A stretch of 64,000 nucleotides of DNA. It comes from Lichenostomus cassidix (lineage: Eukaryota; Chordata; Aves; Passeriformes; Meliphagidae). Below, piece after piece: positions 1-9,788 of the stretch (position 1 is the first letter of the stretch; each line of letters starts with the position of its first letter). Under the pieces are notes generated by a model that searched no databases, was not told the DNA's origin, and saw nothing but the letters and a program-made list of their open reading frames with translations. The position numbers and the translations under genes were made by a program. The stretch covers positions 2,975,698 through 3,039,697 of the forward strand of contig VLJF02000047.1 in NCBI GenBank assembly GCA_008360975.2, written 5' to 3'.

Positions 1-83
1 CCCTCCATGTCCACTTCCAGGTCACTTACCTTGTACAGATCCCAGGAAAAACCAGGTCTCCAGCATAGACGCTCCAAGTCCAC

Positions 84-152
84 CTCCACGCCACTTACTT
101 TCTACAGACCGCGGGGCAATCCAGGTCTCCAGCATAGACGCTCCAAGTCCAC
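84..152 (+). repeat. Representative B-type monomer (CpG-bearing)
   Basis: The length is the same 69 bp, but the middle reads CTACAGACCGCGGGGCAATCC instead of the A-type core (quoted here in part: ACCGCGGGGCAATCC), followed by CAGCATAGACGCTCC. It begins CTCCACGCCA and so lacks the AGGTCA hexamer. B units recur through both arms, often in pairs or just before an E unit. Variants CTGCGG, CTGTGG, CAGCGG and CCACGG replace CCGCGG in other copies, which suggests CpG decay at this position. Confidence 0.9.
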
Positions 153-1045
153 TTCCAGGCCACTTACTTTGTACAGATCCCAGGAAAAACCAGGTCTCCA
201 TCACAGGCGCTCTATGTCCACTTCCAGGTCACTTACTTTGTACAGATCCCAGGAAAAACCAGGTCTCCATCACAGGCCCTCCAAGTCCACTTCCAGGTCA
301 CTTACTTTTACAGATCCCAGGAAAAACCAGGTCCCCATCACAGGCGCTCTAAGTCCATCTCGAGGCCACTTACTTTCTACACAGCATGGGCAATCAAGGC
401 CTCCAGCACTGACGCTCTAAGTCCACACCCACCCCACTTACCTTGTACAGATCCCAGGAAAAACCAGGTCTCCATCACAGGCGCTGCAAGTCCACTTTCA
501 GGTCACTTACTTTGTACAGATCCCAGGAAAAACCAGGTCTCCATCACAGGCCCTCCAAGTCCACTTCAAGGTCACTTACCTTGTACAGATCCCAGGAAAA
601 ACCAGGTCTCCATCACAGGCCCTCCATGTCCACTTCCAGGTCACTTACCTTGTACAGATCCCAGGAAAAACCAGGTCTCCATCACAGGCCCTCCAAGTCC
701 ACTTCCAGGTCACTTACTTGGTACAGATCCCAGGAAAAACCAGGTCTCCATCACAGGCCCTCCATGTCCACTTCCAGGTCACTTACCTTGTACAGATCCC
801 AGGAAAAACCAGGTCTCCATCACAGGCGCTCCAAGTCCACCTCCAGGCCACTTACTTTCTACAGAGCGGGGCAATCCAGGTCTCCAGCATAGACGCTCTA
901 AGTCCACTTCCACGCCACTTACCTTGTACAGATCCCAGGAAAAACCAGGTCTCCATCACAGGCGCTCTATGTCCACTTCCAGGTCACTTACTTTGTACAG
1001 ATCCCAGGAAAAACCAGGTCTCCATCACAGGCCCTCCATGTCCAC

Positions 1046-1114
1046 TTCCAGGTCACTTACTTTGTACAGATCCCAGGAAAAACCAGGTCTCCATCACAGG
1101 CCCTCCAAGTCCAC
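1046..1114 (+). repeat. Representative A-type monomer (69 bp)
   Basis: This is a reference copy of the commonest unit. It contains an AGGTCA hexamer, ACTTAC (reverse complement GTAAGT), the palindrome TGTACA, the GATCCCAGGAAAAACCAGG core, then TCTCCATCACAGGCCCTCC. All three frames read in this direction are stop-free, giving 23-residue peptide periods (for example, one frame reads LYRSQEKPGLHHRPS). The unit has essentially no CpG. Confidence 0.95.
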
Positions 1115-3032
1115 TTCCAGGTCACTTACTTTGTACAGATCCCAGGAAAAACCAGGTCTCCATCACAGGCCCTCCAAGTCCACTTCCAGGTCACTTACTT
1201 TGTACAGATCCCAGGAAAAACCAGGTCTCCATCACAGGCCCTCCAAGTCCACTTCCAGGTCACTTACTTTGTACAGATCCCAGGAAAAACCAGGTCTCCA
1301 TCACAGCCTCCATGTCCACTTCCAGGTCACTTACGTTGCAAAGATCCCAGGAAAAACCAGGTCTCCATCACAGGCGCTCTAAGTCCATCTCAAGGCCACT
1401 TACTTTCTGCGTGGGCACATCAAGGCCTCCAGCACGCTCTAAGTCCACGTCCACCCCACTTACCTTGTACAGATCCCAGGAAAAACCAGGTCTCCATCAC
1501 AGGCCCTCATGTCCACTTCCAGGTCACTTACTTTGTACAGATCCCAGGAAAAAACAGGTCTCCATCACAGGCCCTCCAAGTCCACTTCCAGGTCACTTAC
1601 TTTGTACAGATCCCAGGAAAAACCAGGTCTCCATCACAGGCCCTCCAAGTCCACTTCCAGGTCACTTACTTTGTACAGATCCCAGGAAAAACCAGGTCTC
1701 CATCACAGGCCCTCCAAGTCCACTTCCAGGTCACTTACTTTGTACAGATCCCAGGAAAAACCAGATCCCCATCACAGGCACTCTATGTCCACTTCCACAT
1801 CACTTACTTTGTACAGATCCCAGGAAAAACCAGGTCTCCATCACAAGCCCTCCAAGTCCACCTCCACGCCACTTACTTTCTACAGACTGCGGGGCAATCC
1901 AGGTCTCCAGCATAGACCCTCCAAGTCCACTCCACATCACTTACTTTGTACAGATCCCAGGAAAAACCAGGTCTCCATCACAGGCCCTCCAAGTCCACTT
2001 CCAGGTCACTTACTTTCTACAGATCCCAGGAAAAACCAGGTCCCCATCACAGGCGCTCTAAGTCCATCTCGAGGCCACTTACTTTCTACACAGCATGGGC
2101 ACATCAAGGCCTCCAGCACTGACGCTCTAAGTCCACTTCCACCCCACTTACCTTGTACAGATCCCAGGAAAAACCAGGTCTCCATCACAGGCGCTGCAAG
2201 TCCACTTCCAGGTCACTTACTTTGTACAGATCCCAGGAAAAACCAGGTCTCCATCACAGGCCCTCCAAGTCCACTTCCAGGTCACTTACTTTGTACAGAT
2301 CCCAGGAAAAACCAGGTCTCCATCACAGGCCCTCCATGTCCACTTCCAGGTCACTTACCTTGTAGAGATCCCAGGAAAAACCAGGTCTCCAGCATAGGCG
2401 CTCCAAGTCCACCTCCACGCCACTTACTTTCTACAGACTGCGGGGCAATCCAGGTCTCCAGCATAGACGCTCCAAGTCCACTCCACATCACTGACTTTGT
2501 ACAGATCCCAGGAAAAAACAGGTCTCCATCACAGGCCCTCCATGTCCACCTCCACGCCACTTACCTTGTACAGATCCCAGGAAAAACCAGGTCTCCATCA
2601 CAGGCCCTCCATGTCCACTTCCAGGTCACTTACCTTGTACAGATCCCAGGAAAAACCAGGTCTCCATCACAGGCCCTCCATGTCCACTTCCAGGTCACTT
2701 ACCTTGTACAGATCCCAGGAAAAAACAGGTCTCCATCACAGGCCCTCCAAGTCCACTTCCAGGTCACTTACTTTGTACAGATCCCAGGAAAAACCAGGTC
2801 TCCATCACAGGCGCTGCAAGTCCACCTCCACATCACTTATTTTGAACAGATCCCAGGAAAAACCAGGTCTCCATCACAGGCGCTCTATGGCCACTTCCAG
2901 GTCACTTACTTTGTACAGATCCCAGGAAAAAACAGGTCTCCATCACAGGCCCTCAAAGTCCACTTCCAGATCACTTACGTTTCAAAGATCCCAGGAAAAA
3001 CCAGGTCTCCATCACAGGCGCTCTAAGTCCAT

Positions 3033-3101
3033 CTCGAGGCCACTTACTTTCTACACAGCATGGGCACATCAAGGCCTCCAGCACTGACGCTCTAAGTCCA
3101 C
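3033..3101 (+). repeat. Representative C-type monomer
   Basis: This 69-bp unit begins CTCGAGGCCACTTAC (CTCAAGG in many copies) and carries CACAGCATGGGCACATC and AAGGCCTCCAGCAC in place of the A core. It is the most divergent of the regular types. It brings an in-frame stop into one forward frame, so many open frames end here. Further forward copies lie near 2065, 3515, 7985, 10565, 13045, 13530, 15900, 17560 and 18175, and inverted copies through the right arm. They make useful landmarks for the higher-order structure. Confidence 0.9.
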
Positions 3102-4136
3102 ACCCACCCCACTTACCTTGTACAGATCCCAGGAAAAAACAGGTCTCCATCACAGGCCCTCCATGTCCACCTCCACGCCACTTACCTTGTACAGATCCCA
3201 GGAAAAACCAGGTCTCCATCACAGGCCCTCCATGTCCACTTCCAGGTCACTTACTTTGTACAGATCCCAGGAAAAACCAGGTCTCCATCACAGGCCCTCC
3301 AAGTCCACTTCCAGGTCACTTACTTTGTACAGATCCCAGGAAAAACCAGGTCTCCATCACAGGCCCTCCAAGTCCACTTCCAGGTCACTTACTTGCTACA
3401 CATCCCAGGAAAAACCAGGTCTCCATCACAGGCCCTCAAAGTCCACTTCCAGGTCACTTACGTTGCAAAGATCCCAGGAAAAACCAGGTCTCCATCACAG
3501 GCGCTCTAAGTCCATCTCAAGGCCACTTACTTTCTACACAGCATGGGCACATCAAGGCCTCCAGTACAGACGCTCTAAGTCCACGTCCACCCCACTTACC
3601 TTGTACAGATGCCAGGAAAAACCAGGTCTCCATCACCGGCACTCTATGTCCACTTCCAGGTCACTTACCTTGTACAGATCCCAGGAAAAACCAGGTCTCC
3701 ATCACAGGCCCTCCATGTCCACTTCCAGGTCACTTACCTTGTACAGATCCCAGGAAAAACCAGGTCTCCAGCATAGACGCTCCAAGTCCACCTCCACGCC
3801 ACTTACTTTCTACAGACCGCGGGGCAATCCAGGTCTCCAGCATAGACGCTCCAAGTCCACTTCCAGGTCACTTACCTTGTACAGATCCCAGGAAAAACCA
3901 GGTCTCCATCACAGGCCCTCCATGTCCACTTCCAGGTCACTTACCTTGTACAGATCCCAGGAAAAACCAGGTCTCCATCACAGGCCCTCCATGTCCACTT
4001 CCAGGTCACTTACCTTGTACAGATCCCAGGAAAAACCAGGTCTCCATCACAGGCCCTCCAAGTCCACTTCCAGGTCACTTACTTTCTACAGACTGTGGGG
4101 CAATCCAGGTCTCCAGCATAGACACTCCAAGTCCAC

Positions 4137-4204
4137 TCCACATCACTGACTTTGTACAGATCCCAGGAAAAACCAGGTCTCCATCACAGGCCCTCCATGT
4201 CCAC
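4137..4204 (+). repeat. Representative E-type monomer (68 bp)
   Basis: This unit starts TCCACATCACTGAC, one base shorter than TTCCAGGTCACTTAC in the A type, so it is 68 bp and shifts the reading frame of the array. It also turns ACTTAC into ACTGAC in this copy and so loses the GTAAGT on the other strand. E units normally follow B units. They recur at about 1930, 2475, 6060, 7290, 10430, 11670, 12905, 15765, 16455 and 17420 on this strand and many times in the right arm. Confidence 0.88.
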
Positions 4205-7200
4205 CTCCACGCCACTTACCTTGTACAGATCCCAGGAAAAACCAGGTCTCCATCACAGGCCCTCCATGTCCACTTCCAGGTCACTTACCTTGTACAGATC
4301 CCAGGAAAAACCAGGTCTCCATCACAGGCCCTCCAAGTCCACTTCCAGGTCACTTACCTTGTACAGATCCCAGGAAAAACCAGGTCTCCATCACAGGCCC
4401 TCCATGTCCACTTCCAGGTCACTTACCTTGTACAGATCCCAGGAAAAACCAGGTCGCCAGCATAGACACTCCAAGTCCACCTCCACGCCACTTACTTTCT
4501 ACAGACCGCGGGGCAATCCAGGTCTCCAGCATAGACGCTCCAAGTCCACTTCCAGGCCACTTACTTTGTACAGATCCCAGGAAAAACTAGGTCTCCATCA
4601 CAGGCGCTCTATGTCCTTTTCCAGGTCACTTACTTTGTACAGATCCCAGGAAAAACCAGGTCTCCATCACAGGCCCTCCATGTCCACTTCCAGGTCATTT
4701 ACTTTGTACAGATCCCAGGAAAAAACAGGTCTCCATCACAGGCCCTCCAAGTCCACTTCCAGGTCACTTACCTTGTTCAGATCCCAGGAAAAAACAGGTC
4801 CCCATCACAGGCCCTCCAAGTCCACTCCACATCATTTACTTTGTACAGATCCCAGGAAAAACCAGGTCTCCATCACAGGCGCTCCATGGCCACTTCCAGG
4901 TCACTTACTTTGTACAGATACCAGGAAAAACCAGGTCTCCATCACAGGCCCTCCAAGTCCACTTCCACGTCACTTACTTTCTACAGATCGCGGGGAAATC
5001 CAGGTCTCCAGCATAGACGCTCCAAGTCCACTTCCAGGTCACTTACTTTGTACAGATCGCGGGGAAATCTAGGTCTCCATCATAGACGCTCTATGTCCAT
5101 TTCCAGGTCACTTACTTTGTACAGATCCCAGGAAAAACAGGTCTCCATCACAGGCGATCTATGTCCTTTTCCAGGTCACTTACTTTGTACAGATCCCAGG
5201 AAAAACCAGGTCTCCAACACAGGCCCTCCAAGTCCACTTCCAGGTCACTTACTTTGTACAGATCCCAGGAAAACCAGGTCTCCATCACAGGCCCTCCAAG
5301 TCCACTTCCAGGTCACTTACTTTGTACAGATCCCAGGAAAACCAGGTCTCCATCACAGGCCCTCAAAGTCCACTTCCAGGTCACTTACGTTGCAAAGATC
5401 CCTGGAAAAACCAGGTCTCCATCACAGGCGCTCTAAGTCCATCTCAAGGCCACTTACTTTCTACACAGCATGGGAACATCATGGCCTCCAGCACAGACGC
5501 TCTAAGTCCACGTCCACCGCACTTACCTTGTACAGATGCCAGGAAAAACCAGGTCTCCATCACCGGCACTCTATGTCCACTTCCAGGTCACTTACTTTGT
5601 ACAGATCCCAGGAAAAACCAGGTCCCCATCACAGGCCCTCCACGTCCACCTCCAGGTCACTTACCTTGTACAGATCCCAGGAAAAACCAGGTCTCCATCA
5701 CAGGCCCTCCATGTCCACTTCCAGGTCACTTACCTTGTACACATCCCAGGAAAAACCAGGTCTCCATCACAGGCCCTCCATGTCCACTTCCAGGTCACTT
5801 ACCTTGTACAGATCCCAGGAAAAACCAGGTCTCCATCACAGGCCCTCCATGTCCACTTCCAGGTCACTTACCTTGTACAGATCCCAGGAAAAACCAGGTC
5901 TCCATCACAGGCCCTCCATGTCCACTTCCAGGTCACTTACCTTGTACAGATCCCAGGAAAAACCAGGTCTCCAGCATAGACGCTCCAAGTCCACCTCCAC
6001 GCCACTTACTTTCTACAGACTGTGGGGCAATCCAGGTCTCCAGCATAGACACTCCAAGTCCACTCCACATCACTGACTTTGTACAGATCCCAGGAAAAAC
6101 CAGGTCTCCATCACAGGCCCTCCATGTCCACCTCCAGGCCACTTACTTTGTACAGATCCCAGGAAAAACCAGGTCTCCATCACAGGCTCATGTCCACTTC
6201 AGGTCACTTACCTTGCAGATCCCAGGAAAAACCAGGTCTCCATCACAGGCCCTCCATGTCCACTTCCAGGTCACTTACCTTGTACAGATCCCAGGAAAAA
6301 CCAGGTCTCCATCACAGGCCCTCCAAGTCCACTTCCAGGTCACTTACTTTGTACAGATCCCAGGAAAAACCAGGTCTCCATCACAGGCCCTCCAAGTCCA
6401 CTTCCAGGTCACTTACCTTGTACAGATCCCAGGAAAAACCAGGTCTCCAGCATAGACACTCCAAGTCCACCTCCACGCCACTTACTTTCTACAGACCGCG
6501 GGGCAATCCAGGTCTCCATCATAGGCGCTCCAAGTCCACTTCCAGGTCACTTACTTTGTACAGATCCCAGGAAAAACCAGGTCTCCATCACAGGCGCTCT
6601 ATGTCCACTTCCAGGTCACTTACTTTGTACAGATCCCAGGAAAAACCAGGTCTCCATCACAGGCCCTCCAAGTCCACTTCCAGGTCACTTACTTTGTACA
6701 GATCCCAGGAAAAACCAGGTCTCCATCACAGGCCCTCCAAGTCCACTTCCAGGTCACTTACGTTGTACAGATCCCAGGAAAAACCAGGTCTCCATCACAG
6801 GCCCTCTAAGTCCACCTCCACGCCACTTACATTCTACACAGCGTGGGCAATCAGGTCTCCAGCATAGACGCTCTAAGTCCACGTCCAGCTCACTTACTTT
6901 GTACAGATCCCAGGAAAAACCAGGTCTCCATCACAGGCACTCTATGTCCACTTCCAGGTCACTTACTTTGTACAGATCCCAGGAAAAACCAGGTCTCCAT
7001 CACAGGCCCTCCAAGTCCACTTCCAGGTCACTTACTTTGTACAGATCCCAGGAAAAACCAGGTCTCCATCACAGGCCCTCCATGTCCACTTCCAGGTCAC
7101 TTACTTTGTACAGATCCCAGGAAAAACCAGGTCTCCATCACAGGCCCTCCATGTCCACTTCCAGGTCACTTACCTTGTACAGATCCCAGGAAAAACCAGG

Positions 7201-9267
7201 TCTCCATCACAGGCGCTCCAAGTCCACCTCCACGCCACTTACTTTCTACAGACGCGGGGCAATCCAGGTCTCCAGCATAGACGCTCCAAGTCCACTCCAT
7301 ATCACTGACTTTGTACAGATCCCAGGAAAAAACAGGTCTCCATCACAGGCCCTCCATGTCCACCTCCACGCCACTTACCTTGTACAGATCCCAGGAAAAA
7401 ACAGGTCTCCATCACAGGCCCTCCATGTCCACTTCCAGGTCACTTACCTTGTACAGATCCCAGGAAAAACCAGGTCTCCATCACAGGCCCTCCAAGTCCA
7501 CTTCCAGGTCACTTACCTTGTACAGATCCCAGGAAAAACCAGGTCTCCATCACAGGCCCTCCAAGTCCACTTCCAGGTCACTTACCTTGTACAGATCCCA
7601 GGAAAAACCAGGTCTCCATCACAGGCCCTCCATGTCCACTTCCAGGTCACTTACTTTGTACAGATCCCAGGAAAAACCAGGTCTCCATCACAGGCCCTCC
7701 ATGTCCACTTCCAGGTCACTTACTTTGTACAGATCCCAGGAAAAACCAGGTCTCCATCACAGGCCCTCCAAGTCCACTTCCAGGTCACTTACTTTGTACA
7801 GATCCCAGGAAAAACAGGTCTCCATCACAGGCCCTCCAAGTCCACTTCCAGGTCACTTTCTTGGTACAGATCCCAGGAAAAACCAGGTCTCCATCACAGG
7901 CCCTCCATGTCCACTTCCAGGTCACTTACGTTGCAAAGATCCCAGGAAAAACCAGGTCTCCATCACAGGCGCTCTAAGTCCATCTCAAGGCCACTTACTT
8001 TCTACACAGCATGGGCACATCAAGGCCTCCAGCACAGACGCTCTAAGTCCACGTCCACCCCACTTACCTTGTACAGATGCCAGGAAAAACCAGGTCTCCA
8101 TCACCGGCACTCTATGTCCACTTCCAGGTCACTTACTTTGTACAGATCCCAGGAAAAACCAGGTCTCCATCACAGGCCCTCCATGTCCACTTCCAGGTCA
8201 CTTACCTTGTACAGATCCCAGGAAAAACCAGGTCTCCATCACAGGCCCTCCATGTCCACTTCCAGGTCACTTACTTGTACAGATCCCAGGAAAAACGAGG
8301 TCTCCATCACAGGCCCTCCAAGTCCACTTCCAGGTCACTTACCTTGTACAGATCCCAGGAAAAACCAGGTCTCCATCACAGGCCCTCCAAGTCCACTTCC
8401 AGGTCACTTACCTTGTACAGATCCCAGGAAAAACCAGGTCTCCATCACAGGCCCTCCATGTCCACTTCCAGGTCACTTACCTTGTACAGATCGCAGGAAA
8501 AACCAGGTCTCCATCACAGGCCCTCCAAGTCCACTTCCAGGTCACTTACTTTGTACAGATCCCAGGAAAAACCAGGTCTCCATCACAGGCCCTCCATGTC
8601 CACTTCCAGGTCACTTACCTTGTAGAGATCCCAGGAAAAACCAGGTCTCCAGCATTGACGCTCCAAGTCCACCTCCACGCCACTTACTTTCTACAGACCG
8701 CGGGGCAATCCAGGTCTCCAGCATAGACGCTCCAAGTCCACTTCCAGGCCACTTACTTTGTACAGATCCCAGGAAAAACTAGGTCTCCATCACAGGCGCT
8801 CTATGTCCTTTTCCAGGTCACTTACTTTGTACAGATCCCAGGAAAAACCAGGTCTCCATCACTGGCCCTCCAAGTCCACTTCCAGGTCATTTACTTTGAA
8901 AAGATCCCAGGAAAAACCAGGTCTCCATCACAGGCCCTCCAAGTCCACTTCCAGGTCACTTACTTTGTACAGATCCCAGGAAAAAACAGGTCCCCATCAC
9001 AGGCCCGCCAAGTCCACTCCACATCACTTACTTTGTTCAGATCCCAGGAAAAAACAGGTCCCCATCACAGGCCCTCCAAGTCCACTCCACATCACTTACT
9101 TTGTACAGATCCCAGGAAAAACCAGGTCTCCATCACAGGCGCTCTATGGCCACTTCCAGCTCACTTACTTGGTACAGATCCCAGGAAAAAACAGGTCTCC
9201 ATCACAGGCCCTCCATGTCCACTTCCAGGTCACTTACCTTGTACAGATCCCAGGAAAAACCAGGTCT

Positions 9268-9272
9268 CCATC
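9268..9272 (+). repeat. Target site duplication, left, LTR copy 1
   Basis: CCATC lies immediately before the LTR and is repeated at 9784-9788 immediately after it. An uninterrupted monomer reads GGTCTCCATCACAGG, so removing the element and one CCATC restores the monomer exactly. Confidence 0.92.
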
Positions 9273-9353
9273 TGTCCTAGGTTGCAATATTGATGTAGTT
9301 AAGTATTCTATTACCACCAGCTGTGGGCCATTAGCTGCTATCACCCACTCCGG

Positions 9354-9429
9354 ATGACAGGCAATGGGCCATCTGTTAGCTATTATCACTTGCTAACGAC
9401 CCACCCGGCATGACAGGCAATGGGCCATC
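9354..9429 (+). repeat. 56-bp tandem duplication inside LTR copy 1
   Basis: The 20 bases at 9354-9373 recur exactly at 9410-9429. A weaker third relative (GGGCCATTAGCTGCTATCAC) lies just upstream. The same pair is at 14689-14708 and 14745-14764 in copy 2 and, inverted, at 57362-57381 and 57418-57437 in copy 3. Its position in the first third of the LTR fits U3 enhancer repeats; activity is not shown. Confidence 0.75.
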
Positions 9430-9515
9430 AGGGACCCACCGTGTGACTCATGGACTTATCTCATCCCATTGTGAGATGCTCTGCCGAGGAGGGAGGAGCC
9501 AGGTGTTCCCACCTG

Positions 9516-9522
9516 GATATAA
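9516..9522 (+). promoter_or_regulatory. TATA-like box of LTR copy 1
   Basis: GATATAA lies about 245 bp into the LTR, downstream of a purine-rich GAGGAGGGAGGAG stretch. The position fits the end of U3. Copy 2 has the same at 14851-14857 and copy 3 the inverted form at 57274-57280. It is weak evidence on its own. Confidence 0.4.
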
Positions 9523-9783
9523 CCTGGCCCTGGAACTGCCTGAGCTAGCCCTGTCTACTGGGTTCCCAGAGGACCAGAGCTACCACTGGATCTTCAGCTG
9601 GAGACTACACCTTCACAGGATCACCGCTTCAACTGGACAACTTCAGTTGGACTGCTACTACCACCCTAACAGGGTGTTAGGTTGTATCTGACTTTGTCAG
9701 TGCTTTTCCTTGTATTATTTCACTTATTTTTCATTTCAATCTTGACTTGTGATCTCCCACTGGTTTGTTTTCAAACCAATACA

Positions 9784-9788
9784 CCATC
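9784..9788 (+). repeat. Target site duplication, right, LTR copy 1
   Basis: CCATC directly follows the terminal ACA and is continuous with ACAGGCCC of the resumed monomer. Confidence 0.92.

Larger units (their letters stand above)
1..9272 (+). repeat. 69-bp satellite array, left arm, segment 1
   Basis: Head-to-tail monomers of 69 bp fill the segment from the window edge to the first LTR. The forward monomer runs from TTCCAGGTCACTTAC through TGTACAGATCCCAGG to GGTCTCCATCACAGG and CCTCCAAGTCCAC. Most copies differ by a few substitutions; the commonest are CCAAGTCC versus CCATGTCC and TTACC versus TTACT. A, B, C and E types are interleaved in runs of about 2-7 A units. Small length changes occur, such as a 3-bp loss near 1307, a contracted C unit at about 1383-1440 and a shortened pair at about 6183-6230. 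There is no unique sequence and no gene. The long open frames here are a by-product of the period being a multiple of three. The source family is not recognised. Confidence 0.97.
9273..9783 (+). mobile_element. Solo LTR of an endogenous retrovirus-like element, copy 1 (511 bp)
   Basis: This is non-satellite sequence starting TGTCCTAGG and ending CCAATACA, with the TGT...ACA termini typical of LTRs and a perfect 5-bp CCATC target duplication. A 20-base sequence starting ATGACAGGCAATGGG occurs at 9354-9373 and 9410-9429 (56 bp apart), resembling an enhancer-type repeat in U3. A TATA-like GATATAA lies at 9516-9522 after a small inverted repeat (CCAGGTG...CACCTGG, 9499-9516). The last third is T-rich. 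No AATAAA is visible on the forward strand. There is no primer-binding site, gag, pol or env beside it, so it is a solo LTR. A 5-bp duplication fits the ERVL/MaLR (class III) group better than class I (4 bp) or most class II (6 bp); this assignment is inference. The open frame at 9410-9691 is not credible as a gene. Confidence 0.88.

Noticed and set aside
718..2061. Long open frame of 447 codons as a tandem-repeat protein gene
   Set aside because: Overlapping long frames exist in the other two frames of the same strand over the same bases, and 68-bp units switch frames within the array. There is no unique N- or C-terminal domain, and the right arm shows the same on the opposite strand. The length follows from a stop-free 69-bp period.
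9410..9691. 93-codon open frame inside LTR copy 1 (also 14745-15014 and inverted 57105-57341)
   Set aside because: It lies wholly within the LTR, differs in length between copies because of one-base and five-base indels, and shows no retroviral protein features.
9273..9783. Full-length endogenous retrovirus or a DNA transposon
   Set aside because: There is no internal coding region or second LTR within reach, and the 5.3-kb space between copies 1 and 2 is satellite. The ends are TGT...ACA without longer terminal inverted repeats, which favours a solo LTR.
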